This document shows, in pieces, positions 16,138-24,471 of a stretch of DNA of 36,145 bases. Numbering within the stretch: the first letter of the stretch is position 1; every line of letters starts with the position of its first letter. The DNA is taken from NCBI GenBank assembly GCA_002869895.2, contig NEWP02000008.1:72663-108807 (forward strand), given 5' to 3'. Source of the DNA: Nitrospira sp. CG24E (lineage in GTDB: Bacteria; Nitrospirota; Nitrospiria; Nitrospirales; Nitrospiraceae). The notes under the pieces are model-generated. The model did no database searches and was not told the DNA's origin. It worked only from the letters and a program-made list of their open reading frames with translations. Both the position numbers and the translations under genes were made by a program.

Positions 16138-16370
16138 TCTTTCATTCTCTCCAGGAGCCAGTCTTTCTTCGGTAGCCCTGCGGCCACAATGTTGCCATTC
16201 ATCAAAATTGCCGGAAGGACGGGAAAGCCCAGTGCGTTGACCTCGTGCTCCGATAATGGATGGATGGCGATATGCCAGTCAGGACAGTCCTGTTCAATTT
16301 CTCCCGCCAGCAGAAGAACGGACTGCCGCGACAAGCAGCTATCGTGAAAATAGAAATCCATCTGCCACAT
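16113..16370 (-). CDS. Small thioredoxin-fold (glutaredoxin-like) protein
   Basis: 85-residue protein (or 82 from the second Met) with a minimal thioredoxin-like pattern: strand MDFYF, then HDSCLSRQSVLLLAGEI with a single Cys (C12) where C-x-x-C would be, strand WHIAIHPL, and FPVLPAILMNGNIVAAGLPKKDWLLERM, which has the cis-Pro (VLPA) and the terminal helix. A monothiol mechanism is possible. Its last 25 bases overlap the AhpD-fold gene, so the products probably act together. The start lacks a strong ribosome site. Fold call inferred from the pattern. Confidence 0.65.
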   Translation of the reverse strand: MWQMDFYFHDSCLSRQSVLLLAGEIEQDCPDWHIAIHPLSEHEVNALGFPVLPAILMNGNIVAAGLPKKDWLLERMKECEQANSQ

Positions 16371-16840
16371 GACAGCACCGTAACTGATAGTGCCGAAATG
16401 ATCTGTGAGCTGGCATACAGAAAGAGGGTGGTGGTTAGGAGGGCTGTGTTGCTACCCGCAATTCGCATTGAGGTGGGCGGATTCTATTAGAGCTACGATT
16501 TCAACGGTAGCCACTGTGGGCAGTCGGCCGCGGCCCTGGCGAATCCCGCATTGTGCCATTCAAGAACAATATTCCCGGATCGACTGTGGTGATCTGATGG
16601 AGCGCTGTCAGAGCTTGGTTAGGCGCGGCAACAGCTGCTTCGTAAACGGTTTCCGGGAAAAAGATTTCAGAGGTGAAAAATGTGCAAAGACTGGTGTGCA
16701 ACCCTTCATTGTTTCGGAATCCTCTTTCGCGTAGGCCGTTGAATCGCATGACATTTCATAGCTAGCCCTCGGCAGGCTTCTTGCTGAGTCGTCTGCACGA
16801 AAGTAGTTCACCTACTGGCTCTTTATCAAGGAGGTGCGAG
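16371..16840. other. Intergenic region before the unknown exported protein gene
   Basis: Nothing firm is visible. Two overlapping frames of about 100 and 80 residues on opposite strands lack ribosome sites and family patterns. The region must carry divergent promoters for the thioredoxin-fold gene and for the exported protein at 16841. Confidence 0.4.
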
Positions 16841-17371
16841 ATGCAGACGAAGCCTATATTGGCGATGGCCATGGTATCGATGATGATAGTTCCCCTTGCC
16901 TTGGCTGAGAGTGGGAAAGGAAAAAATGGGAATGGAGGTGGATCGACAACTGGTGTGGCCGGCACAGACACGAGGCTGATTGCGAAGATGCTGCCCATCC
17001 CTGGTGGCCAACAAGACCCATTATTTGAGGGGCATGTGGTGCGTCGCACGCAAGGCACGTCCCGTGACGAGTTTGAAGCGCGGGTAGAAGTACCGGAAAG
17101 CTTCTTCGGCGCCAATGGTCACCCGGACAGCGTGTCTCTCGATCTGGTAGCCAATACCATTCAATGTGTCATGGTGCTGGACCAGGTTAATCAGGTCACG
17201 GGTGTGGTGGAGTATAAGACCAGTATCCGAAGCAGGAACGGTAGTACGGCGGTGAATCGAGCTGGCTCATGCAACCCGCAAGGTATTCCGAACATGCAGG
17301 TAGGGAATTCAGCTTCAGCCGACTTCGGCAACGGTAATATATTGCAAGGACGATTCAACCCTAAACGATAG
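16841..17371 (+). CDS. Exported protein of unknown function
   Basis: 176 residues with a clear signal peptide (1-22, MAMVSMMIVPLALA), then a Gly/Lys/Asn-rich linker (SGKGKNGNGGGSTTG) and a beta-rich domain (about 40-176) containing two cysteines (TIQCVMV and GSCNPQG) that may form a disulfide. I do not recognise the family. The ATG at 16841 has AAGGAGG seven bases upstream; the longer frame to 16781 is less likely. It stands alone, 318 bases before the haem lipoprotein gene. Periplasmic or secreted location is inferred. Confidence 0.8.
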   Translation: MQTKPILAMAMVSMMIVPLALAESGKGKNGNGGGSTTGVAGTDTRLIAKMLPIPGGQQDPLFEGHVVRRTQGTSRDEFEARVEVPESFFGANGHPDSVSLDLVANTIQCVMVLDQVNQVTGVVEYKTSIRSRNGSTAVNRAGSCNPQGIPNMQVGNSASADFGNGNILQGRFNPKR

Positions 17372-17689
17372 GTTGCCGTCATCTTCTTCGCTTCGGCGGT
17401 TCTGAAGGCGGGCGGTACGTGAAGTGCCCACGCCCCTGATACTTTGGCGTCGATGGTCACTGGTGCAACGGGAGTTCTCACTGTGTGCTGAGTCCTACAG
17501 ATCAGACAGGATTGACCAGGAAGTCGCCGGCTCTCCCTTGAGGCCTGCGATGCAACTGCGAGCCCCCGCGGAACATCTTGTATCTAGATGACATTATCAG
17601 GGGGCGTTTGATCGGATCGGCATAGGGCTTGCTCTATCCTATTTGCAGCTACTCTGTGCCTGCCTGGCCATCACGGAAGAAGGTCAAGA
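17372..17689. other. Intergenic region before the HzsA-like gene
   Basis: No gene seen. Base composition is less coding-like than the flanks. It presumably carries the promoter of the haem lipoprotein gene; a TTGATC...-type -35-like sequence near 17606 is too weak to call. Confidence 0.4.
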
Positions 17690-19957
17690 ATGGGAATCGA
17701 TAAACGAAAGCCTAGTCCTAGATTTTCCCTGCGAGCGATTCTTCTTGTTGGGCACGTGCTTCTCTGTTTTGCGATCATATCCTGCACCGGTGGGGAGACG
17801 AGTCAGCCGGTCACGAGCGGAGGGACTCCTCCACCGGCTGGGCCGACGCCTGTGGTAGCGGGAACATTCCCGCTCCTCTTTGTCACGCAAGTCCCGGTCA
17901 GTGGCGATTTCACCGCGATCACGGCGACCTTTGGAAACCACCACTCCAGCATGCAGCAGGCTCCACGAGGAGGCGACCTGTGGATCCGTTACCCGGACGG
18001 CATACGGAAAAATCTGACGCAGACTGCGGGGTTCGGCATGGAGGGAATGCAGCTTGCGCAAGCGATTGCCGTACGCGATCCGAGCGTACATTGGGATGGG
18101 CAGAAGGCATTGTTTTCGATGGTGATCGGCGCGCCGACTCAGCAATTCCATGTGCAAGATTTTTTCTGGCAGCTCTACGAAATTACCGGTTTTGGAAAAA
18201 ATGAGACGCCGGTCATCACCAAGGTCCCGAATCAACCGACAGATTTTAACAATGTCTCGCCGATCTATGGCACAGACGGACGCATTATCTATACGTCGGA
18301 TCGTCCCCGGAGCGGAGAGAAACATCTGTATCCCCAGCACGACGAGTACGAATCCACTGCCGTCGTTTCCGGCCTGTGGAGTCTCGACCCGGTCAATGGC
18401 GATCTGTTTCTCTTGAATCATGCGCCATCCGGAAACTTTACTCCGACCATCGACAGTTTTGGCCGTGTCGTCTTTACGCAGTGGGATCACTTGAAGCGCG
18501 ACCAACAGGCTGATGCCGACAAGTATGCAGGCGGCGCCAACGGTACCTTCACCTATGCGAGCGAAGCCGCGAGCGCGCAGAAAGTTTCGAATCTGTTCGG
18601 CAGCGAAATTTTTCCTGAACCACGTGTCGATCAAGAAGTGGCCGGCACGAACATGAACAAGCATGACTTCAATCATTTCTTCCCCTGGACGATTCTCGAA
18701 GATGGGACAGAGGGAGAGACGCTCAACCATCTTGGACGCCAGGAGCTGCATAGCTATTTGCCGTCGAGTCTCAACGACGATCCCAATGTCATCGAATTCT
18801 TCGGCCAGCTGCCGCGATTCAATCAAAATCCCATTTCGCACATGTTTCAGATCAAGGAAGATCCGCTCAAGCCAGGTCGCTATTATGGTGTCGATGCTCC
18901 AGAGTTCGGCACGAGAGCCGGTGGACAGGTGGTTTTTCTGGATGCGCCGCCTAGCCAGAATCCCGATGCCATTGCTGTGACCTACGTCACGCACCGGGAC
19001 ACGGCCGGTTTCAATGAAGACAATCAGCCGCCTGCGCCCAACAATAGCGGCCACTACCGCGATCCCCTGCCGCTATCCGACGGAGGTCTCGTGGCAGCCC
19101 ATACAGCTGAGACCCGCCAGGATGGGCCGACCGGCACCGCCAACCCGTCCCGTTACGACTATCGGTTGAAGACACTGAAGAAGCAGGTCAATGGATTTTG
19201 GAAGGCAGATCAGCCCTTGACGGCTGGGATCGCAAAGAGCGTTTCCTATTGGGATCCTGATAGGAAAATCAGCTATTCCGGCAATCTTTGGGAACTCCAA
19301 CCGGTGGAAGTAAAGCCGCGAGGGAAGCCTGCGAAACTCACGGTTCCTCTTCCGGCTCCTGAGCAGCAGATCGTGCAGCAGGCCGGGGTTAATCTCAACG
19401 CACTACGCAGCTATTTGACGCAGAACAACCTGGCTCTCGCGGTTATGCGGAACGTAACGATTCGAGACGATGGGGATCGTCAGCAACCGTTCAATCTGCA
19501 TGTGCCGGGCGGTGTCCAAACCGTAGGAGCTGCGGGGAAGCTCTACGACATTGCACATTTTCAATTGTTCCAAGCCGATCAGGTGCGGGGCCTTGGAGGG
19601 ATCAATACCCCGCGAGCCGGTCGGCGAGTGCTCGCGCGCACGCTGCATGAATCGAGCGCGCTCTCCGGTAATAAACCGAATCCCACCGGGCCTCCCGGAA
19701 GCGTTGCGGTCGCGAGCGATGGGTCGGTTGCGGCCTTCGTGCCGGCGCGACGGGCGCTTACCTGGCAATTGACCGATCCTCAGGGCATACCGGTTGTGCG
19801 TGAACGTTATTGGGTGACGTTTCAACCGGGCGAAATCCGTGTCTGTGCTTCCTGCCACGGAGTGAATGATAAGAACCAAGCAGGCGGTCCTGCTCCAACG
19901 AATACCCCACAGGCATTGCTTGAACTCCTCCAATATTGGAAGGCCCAGAACCCCTAA
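17690..19957 (+). CDS. Hydrazine synthase alpha-like c-type cytochrome lipoprotein
   Basis: 755 residues. The N-terminus is basic, then hydrophobic, ending in a lipobox (AIIS-C32), so it should be lipid-anchored and periplasmic. The large middle resembles the beta-propeller/middle domain shared with hydrazine synthase alpha subunits ('HzsA-related' proteins): GGDLWIRYPDGIRKNLT, HWDGQKALFSM, SPIYGTDGRIIYTSDRP, FTQWDHLKRDQQADAD, and later YWGTF-like WVTFQPGEIRVCASCHG. A single haem c site CASCH lies near the C-terminus (C719, C722, H723). Hydrazine synthase proper needs further haems and beta/gamma subunits, none of which is here, so hydrazine chemistry should not be assumed. HzsA-like single genes occur widely in non-anammox bacteria. 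Its role is unknown; electron transfer or a propeller scaffold is possible. Confidence 0.82.
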   Translation: MGIDKRKPSPRFSLRAILLVGHVLLCFAIISCTGGETSQPVTSGGTPPPAGPTPVVAGTFPLLFVTQVPVSGDFTAITATFGNHHSSMQQAPRGGDLWIRYPDGIRKNLTQTAGFGMEGMQLAQAIAVRDPSVHWDGQKALFSMVIGAPTQQFHVQDFFWQLYEITGFGKNETPVITKVPNQPTDFNNVSPIYGTDGRIIYTSDRPRSGEKHLYPQHDEYESTAVVSGLWSLDPVNGDLFLLNHAPSGNFTPTIDSFGRVVFTQWDHLKRDQQADADKYAGGANGTFTYASEAASAQKVSNLFGSEIFPEPRVDQEVAGTNMNKHDFNHFFPWTILEDGTEGETLNHLGRQELHSYLPSSLNDDPNVIEFFGQLPRFNQNPISHMFQIKEDPLKPGRYYGVDAPEFGTRAGGQVVFLDAPPSQNPDAIAVTYVTHRDTAGFNEDNQPPAPNNSGHYRDPLPLSDGGLVAAHTAETRQDGPTGTANPSRYDYRLKTLKKQVNGFWKADQPLTAGIAKSVSYWDPDRKISYSGNLWELQPVEVKPRGKPAKLTVPLPAPEQQIVQQAGVNLNALRSYLTQNNLALAVMRNVTIRDDGDRQQPFNLHVPGGVQTVGAAGKLYDIAHFQLFQADQVRGLGGINTPRAGRRVLARTLHESSALSGNKPNPTGPPGSVAVASDGSVAAFVPARRALTWQLTDPQGIPVVRERYWVTFQPGEIRVCASCHGVNDKNQAGGPAPTNTPQALLELLQYWKAQNP

Positions 19958-19971
19958 CGAGCCTCACGCGA

Positions 19972-20376
19972 TCATCTTTCAGTGCTCTCTCGGCGAGCGT
20001 GATTTTCCTTCATGACCTCGGTAGTCGATCTGCGCCACAGCCACCCGTACAGGGAGACATTGATTGCGAGCACGACCGTGCCAAGCAGAAATTGAACGTC
20101 GCGAGTCAAGCCATCGGGATACAGAATGGGCAACAGATAGTTGGCGATGAAGTCTGAACGATGGCCAGTTTGGCCCGCTTGCTCTCGAAAGTAGTTCTCC
20201 AACGGAGTGAGCGGACAGATCCAGCCGGTGTATTCGACGACCGCGCCCCAGAGGGCAGCCGGCAGGTGCAGCCACGCAATCCACCGCCATCTCAACAGAA
20301 GCAGCCCGCCGCAGACGACGAAGACTACGAATCCCAGGTGAACAATCAGAACCAGATCGGCCAGGAGAGGGTACAT
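19972..20376 (-). CDS. DUF2784 membrane protein
   Basis: 134-residue integral membrane protein with the DUF2784 layout: first helix ADLVLIVHLGFVVFVVCGGLLL, RWRWIAWLHLPAALWGAVVEYTGWICPLTPLENYFR in the middle, and a third helix near 95-115. The conserved H, W-I-C-P-L-T-P-L-E and Y-L..LYP positions are visible. The ATG directly follows the TAG stop of the upstream DUF488 remnant (TAGATG), with no ribosome site of its own, so its translation was probably coupled to that lost gene. Function unknown. Confidence 0.88.
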   Translation of the reverse strand: MYPLLADLVLIVHLGFVVFVVCGGLLLLRWRWIAWLHLPAALWGAVVEYTGWICPLTPLENYFREQAGQTGHRSDFIANYLLPILYPDGLTRDVQFLLGTVVLAINVSLYGWLWRRSTTEVMKENHARRESTER

Positions 20377-20553
20377 CTAGAATAAAGAGGGATTGGTTGG
20401 TTTCGGATAGGTCACTGTTCCCTTCTCGAATTTGGCAAATGGCGTCAGTTTGTGCTGGTCGGCCTTTGTCGCAGTCATGATGTGCCGGACCTCCCAACTA
20501 TGGATGACGAGCGCATTGGCAATCAACGACCGATGGCAGCGCCACGGGTCGAG
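20377..20553 (-). pseudogene. C-terminal remnant of a DUF488 family gene
   Basis: Translating directly after the stop of the propeptide-like gene, in the same frame, gives 58 residues that match the C-terminal part of DUF488 proteins: PWRCHRSLIANALV, then WEVRHI, HKLTPFAKFEKGTVTYP. The N-terminal two thirds of such a protein is missing and the reading frame is entered only through the TGA at 20554-20556. It looks like the tail of a gene lost by deletion that fused the protease-propeptide copy to DUF488. The downstream DUF2784 ATG follows immediately. Confidence 0.72.
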
Positions 20554-21045
20554 TCAATCCGGCGGCATTTTCCCCGGATCGATTTCGAGCAGGCGCAGTC
20601 GGCCATTGGCGATATGCTCGGTCTTGTAGAGCCGATCGCCCAGTTGCATGGTTCCCACGAGGAGATTGCCGCTGGCCACAAAGGTGAAGTCGCCCCGTGA
20701 AGGCGGTTTGAAGATGCCGCGGATGACGGCGGTATCGTTGCTGCGGGAGACCGTCGAGGTGATGTCCAGTTCAGGGGTGGCTCCATTAAAGAGCTCAACG
20801 GTGATCCTGGGGTGGGGTCTGGCCCCTGCATCCTTCAATATCTGAAACAATGGCATGTCGAGAGCGATTTCCCGATCGCGAAGCACCCAGGGTCTTCGCG
20901 GCGCCGGTGGCTGATCGGCAGCGGGAGGAGGAAGGACTGTCTGCCACAAGCTCATCGGTGCCTGGCGCTCATCCGCCCCTGCAATCTGCCAGAAGATACT
21001 GCTCAGCACCGCGACGAGAACAACAATGACGGACCGGCTGATCAC
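20554..21045 (-). CDS. Free-standing protease-propeptide-like exported protein (truncated paralogue)
   Basis: 163 residues from a GTG start with AAGGAGA nine bases upstream. A signal peptide (1-23, VIVVLVAVLSSIFW) is followed by a domain that parallels the N-terminal region of the neighbouring metalloprotease: WVLRDREIALDMP vs WMLRHRTMTLNPA, ITVELFNGATPELDI vs VTLNLFDAGTRTLDL, GDRLYKTE vs NERLYKIE, and LLEIDPGKMPPD vs LVEIDEAALPPD. The similarity ends exactly at the stop, where the protease continues into its catalytic domain. It may be a functional inhibitor-like propeptide or simply the 5' remnant of a second protease gene. The next bases in frame encode a DUF488 tail. Confidence 0.75.
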   Translation of the reverse strand: MISRSVIVVLVAVLSSIFWQIAGADERQAPMSLWQTVLPPPAADQPPAPRRPWVLRDREIALDMPLFQILKDAGARPHPRITVELFNGATPELDITSTVSRSNDTAVIRGIFKPPSRGDFTFVASGNLLVGTMQLGDRLYKTEHIANGRLRLLEIDPGKMPPD

Positions 21046-21171
21046 TGGGTTGTCTCCTTATCAAAGGCGGCATGGTGGTTCCGTCCCATTATATAGAGGG
21101 GTGGGGTCCTGTGCGATCATGAAATCTTGAACTAGAGGAGCACGGACAATCATCCTTAAGCCTCTTTCCGG

Positions 21172-22587
21172 TCAAGGGACGATCACTCGAAAATTTTTCG
21201 GCGCAGCGGGAGGGGTCACGTCCGATGCCCCTGCGCGCCAAGCTGCGACGACCTGACGGACTTCGTTCATGGAACGTGCATTGTCCGCGGAGTTTGCCGG
21301 ATCGATGGCATGATCGATACCGGCCGGCCGTCCGTTGATGAGAATGTTCGGGTTCGAAAAATACTTCACACGCGGGCAGGAGACGGTCGGGCAGGCGTAG
21401 GCCATGATCGTCCGGAACCTTCCGACTGTATCTCGATACCCATAGGAGTAGGCAAAGGCGCCGGTGCCGCCGGTCGCGCGGTCGTGCGCGTTGCCCATGT
21501 TATGTCCCATTTCATGGGCGAGGGTGTCGTTCACAATGCAATCGCGCGCCGTCACGCTGAAGGCGGAACTGGCGAAGCTGGCGCGCGGGCCGTTGGTCAT
21601 GACATAGGCGATGCCGCAAAAGCTGCCACCGTTGTCCACGATCAAGGCCACGAGATCGGCCTTATGCTGATCGCGCAATAGATGAACCTGATCCATGATC
21701 CCATCGGTCGTACTGCGCAGACGGGTGAGATCGGTGTCGATGCCGCCCGATTCCGTATAGGCGACTTCGGCCGTGTGGACGAGCCGGAGCTGCATCGCGA
21801 TCTGGCTGTTACTGTAGGCCTGATTTGCCGAATCGACGCCCAATTCGATCAAGGCCTCTATGGCGGCCTGGCCCCCTTCCTGCGTCTTTGCCGTAGCTGT
21901 GTAGACGACCAGCAGGTCGACGATGGTATCGGTCGCTGCCGCGGCGGTGGGATCGGTCTGTTGCGAGGTGGTATCTGTGGGAGGGGCCTCAGCAGCGTCG
22001 TCGGCTACGACGAGCGGATGGTGATCCGGAGGTAAGGCTGCTTCGTCTATTTCCACGAGACGGTGAAGGTTTCCGACGGTCGATTCGATTTTGTAGAGGC
22101 GCTCATTTGAGAGAATCGTCCCGGCCATGGTTGTTCCGTGGGTCACCAACGTAACCTCGCTTCTTGCTTCTCCTCGGAGCCGCCCGCGCCACACCTTCGT
22201 TTGTTTGGGATGCTCCCGTGGCTGATCGAGGTCCAGCGTTCGAGTCCCGGCATCGAAGAGGTTCAGTGTCACATCCGGTCGAGCGTCGACAGGCGAGCGA
22301 TGCATGACATCCAATGCGGCGGGATTGAGCGTCATCGTTCGATGCCGCAGCATCCATCGTTTAGGCATTGCAGGCGCAGGCAGCGCCTGGGCGATGGCAG
22401 GAGGCCCGGCGCTAGTGGTGTCTTCGAAGAGCGGTATCGATGATGATGTCGATGCTCCCAGCACGGCAGAGGGCGCTTCACATGCTGCGAGGCAAAGACA
22501 GAGAACCAGCGTGCGCGAGCGAAGGTTCGGAAGGCGGTGTTTTGCGACAGTGGCCGGTGACCGTGGTATCGGTGCAGTCGGTTCCAT
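21172..22587 (-). CDS. Reprolysin-type (M12) zinc metalloprotease lipoprotein
   Basis: 471 residues. A basic start and hydrophobic LVLCLCLAAC give a lipobox (Cys36). A propeptide-like region (about 75-190) is followed by an acidic, Thr/Pro-rich linker and the catalytic domain (about 220-455) with the zinc site HEMGHNMGNAHD (358-369) and the Met-turn TIMAY (about 393-397), as in reprolysin/adamalysin-like metzincins. The C-terminus ends in TPPAAPKNFRVIV, which looks like the first strand of a fibronectin type III domain cut short. ATG 22587 has GGAAGG seven bases upstream; a longer frame to 22647 lacks this. It is followed by a free copy of its own propeptide region. Substrate unknown. Confidence 0.88.
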   Translation of the reverse strand: MEPTAPIPRSPATVAKHRLPNLRSRTLVLCLCLAACEAPSAVLGASTSSSIPLFEDTTSAGPPAIAQALPAPAMPKRWMLRHRTMTLNPAALDVMHRSPVDARPDVTLNLFDAGTRTLDLDQPREHPKQTKVWRGRLRGEARSEVTLVTHGTTMAGTILSNERLYKIESTVGNLHRLVEIDEAALPPDHHPLVVADDAAEAPPTDTTSQQTDPTAAAATDTIVDLLVVYTATAKTQEGGQAAIEALIELGVDSANQAYSNSQIAMQLRLVHTAEVAYTESGGIDTDLTRLRSTTDGIMDQVHLLRDQHKADLVALIVDNGGSFCGIAYVMTNGPRASFASSAFSVTARDCIVNDTLAHEMGHNMGNAHDRATGGTGAFAYSYGYRDTVGRFRTIMAYACPTVSCPRVKYFSNPNILINGRPAGIDHAIDPANSADNARSMNEVRQVVAAWRAGASDVTPPAAPKNFRVIVP

Positions 22588-23043
22588 ACATCCTTCCTTT
22601 GCGTAACGCCCTATGCCAATGAGAGAGCAAGGGTGATGCCGTTTCATGGGATGTTCCCGCTGGGTCAGCGGGCCGGCGCTTCTACAATATCAAGCAATTC
22701 CGAGGCTGACGAAAAACGGCCCACAGGTGGGCGGAAGAAAAACCCTACGCAGAGAGCAAAAGTGGAGGCTGTAGCCTACGCGGAATTATCGCGGGCAATT
22801 GATCGATTCTGTTGTGACTGAGACAGGACATTCGTCATTCTGATAACTGTATTCCCCCCCATGCTTACCCGGTCGCCCAGGATTCCTCAAGGCTCAGTCC
22901 TGTAAAATAGTGATTCGCTGCATCAAGTCTTATGGTACAGCAATCCTAGTAAAACCCCTCAAGAAGAAAGAGGCGCGATCATTGGCCTGAGTTTTGCTTA
23001 ACTTAGCAGGCAGTCGTAATTCAGATTCCTTGAGGAGGCAAAT
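22588..23043. other. Divergent intergenic region, protease / di-haem cytochrome
   Basis: No gene found. A perfect hairpin CCCGCTG-GGT-CAGCGGG lies at 22656-22672, about 70 bases upstream of the protease start; without a T-run it is a candidate operator or leader structure. The right part is AT-richer and probably contains the cytochrome promoter. Confidence 0.45.
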
Positions 23044-24429
23044 ATGAAATGGCCTACCTGGGGACAGTGGTATCAGAGGGTTCTTGGCCTCATAGCTCTC
23101 TCTTGCATGATTTGGGCTCTATCGGCAGTCTCTGCCTGTGTCTCAGTGCCAGTACCTGCCACTGATCTTGTCTCGAAGGGGAGAGAGATCTTCTTCAACG
23201 AGACATTCAACGGGAACGGTAGAACCTGCGGCACCTGCCATCCGGCTCAGAACAACTTAGTCCTCGATCCGGCATTCATCGCGACGTTGCCGCCGACGGA
23301 TCCCTTGTTTGTCGCCGAGTTCAATCCCGATCTCAAGAAGAATTTTGAGAATCCGAAGCTGATGCGTCAGTTCGGCCTGATCCTGGAGAACCTGGATGGA
23401 TTCGACGACTTGGAGAACAAGTTTGTCATGCGTGGCGTGCCCCATGTGCTTGCACAACGGACATCCGTCAACAGCAATCAGGGGCCGCGCACAGGGTGGT
23501 CAGGCGACGGAGCGCCGGGCGACGGCTCGCTTCGCTCCTTTGCGACCGGGGCCGTGATTCAGCATTTTACCAAGACGTTGAATCGCGTATCGGGAGTGGA
23601 CTTCCGCCTCCCGACGGAGGAGGAATTGGATGCCATCGAGGCCTTCATGCTGTCCCTTGGCCGGCAACAGGACCTCACCTTGCCCCTGCCGCTGAAGGGG
23701 ATCGTGGCGAAACGGGGCCAGGACATCTTCCTGGATAACCAGCTGGGCAAGTGCAACCTCTGCCATGTCAACGCCGGGGCCACGGCGAACTTCGGTGCTG
23801 GGAATATTGGAAACGCGAACTTCAATACCGGTGTGGAGGATCTGCCGGATCAGCCGGCCGATCTTACCGGCGAGAAGAACCCGCCTGACGACGGATTTGG
23901 CAGACCGGGTGATGGGACCTTCAACACCCCCCCGTTGGTGGAGGCCGCCGATTCCGGGCCGTTTTTCCACAACAATGCAATCGAGACGATCGAAGGGGCG
24001 GTGGCATTTTATGACGGCAAGGCATTCAACAACTCTCCTGCGGGCCGTGCTCTCGCCGCGGCCGATCCAAATCAAGTCGGGATAGAACTGGATGGAACTC
24101 AAATTGTCGCCATTGCCGCGTTTCTGAGGGTTCTCAATGCGCTGGAGAACATTCGGCAGAGTCTTGAACTGCTGGAGTCAGGGGCTAAGACCAGTTTCGG
24201 CGAAAGGGCTGAAGACCGGGAACGTATCAAACGAGCCGTAAGTGAGACGCAGGACAGCATCAAGGTTCTTGAGAACGGCGGGCTCCATCCCGATGCGGTC
24301 ACCCATCTACTGAAGGCGAAGGAATCTGCGGAAAAGGCGCACAGTAGCCTCTTCAGGCGGCGCGCCCTAGTCCAGCAGGCGGTCGATGAACTGCGGAATG
24401 CCCGCACGCAACTCATCGAGGTTTCCTGA
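23044..24429 (+). CDS. Di-haem cytochrome c lipoprotein, MauG/CCP-like
   Basis: 461 residues. A hydrophobic N-terminus ends in a lipobox (VSA-C32). Two haem c sites occur: CGTCH (C62, C65, H66) and CNLCH (C237, C240, H241). Between them lie MRGVPHVLAQRTS, TGWSGDGAPGDGSL and FATGAVIQHFTKTLNR, and after the second site FNTPPLVEAADSGPFFHNNAIETIEGAVAFYDG, which together match the di-haem peroxidase/MauG family. The last 100 residues form a long helical, charged tail not typical of the family. GAGGAGG lies before the start. Likely a periplasmic haem enzyme or electron carrier; the tail may mediate partner binding. Substrate unknown. Confidence 0.88.
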   Translation: MKWPTWGQWYQRVLGLIALSCMIWALSAVSACVSVPVPATDLVSKGREIFFNETFNGNGRTCGTCHPAQNNLVLDPAFIATLPPTDPLFVAEFNPDLKKNFENPKLMRQFGLILENLDGFDDLENKFVMRGVPHVLAQRTSVNSNQGPRTGWSGDGAPGDGSLRSFATGAVIQHFTKTLNRVSGVDFRLPTEEELDAIEAFMLSLGRQQDLTLPLPLKGIVAKRGQDIFLDNQLGKCNLCHVNAGATANFGAGNIGNANFNTGVEDLPDQPADLTGEKNPPDDGFGRPGDGTFNTPPLVEAADSGPFFHNNAIETIEGAVAFYDGKAFNNSPAGRALAAADPNQVGIELDGTQIVAIAAFLRVLNALENIRQSLELLESGAKTSFGERAEDRERIKRAVSETQDSIKVLENGGLHPDAVTHLLKAKESAEKAHSSLFRRRALVQQAVDELRNARTQLIEVS

Positions 24430-24471
24430 AACAGCCTGCGAGTCGAGGCAAGCAATGGAAGGGACAATGCC

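Noticed and set aside
17684-19054. 456-residue frame on the - strand opposite the HzsA-like gene
   Set aside because: Arg/Ile-rich shadow with no ribosome site or family pattern; the + strand frame has signal peptide, family motifs and a haem site.
17690-24429. Anammox hydrazine synthase cluster
   Set aside because: Only a single HzsA-like gene with one haem site; no beta/gamma subunits or hydrazine dehydrogenase in the window.
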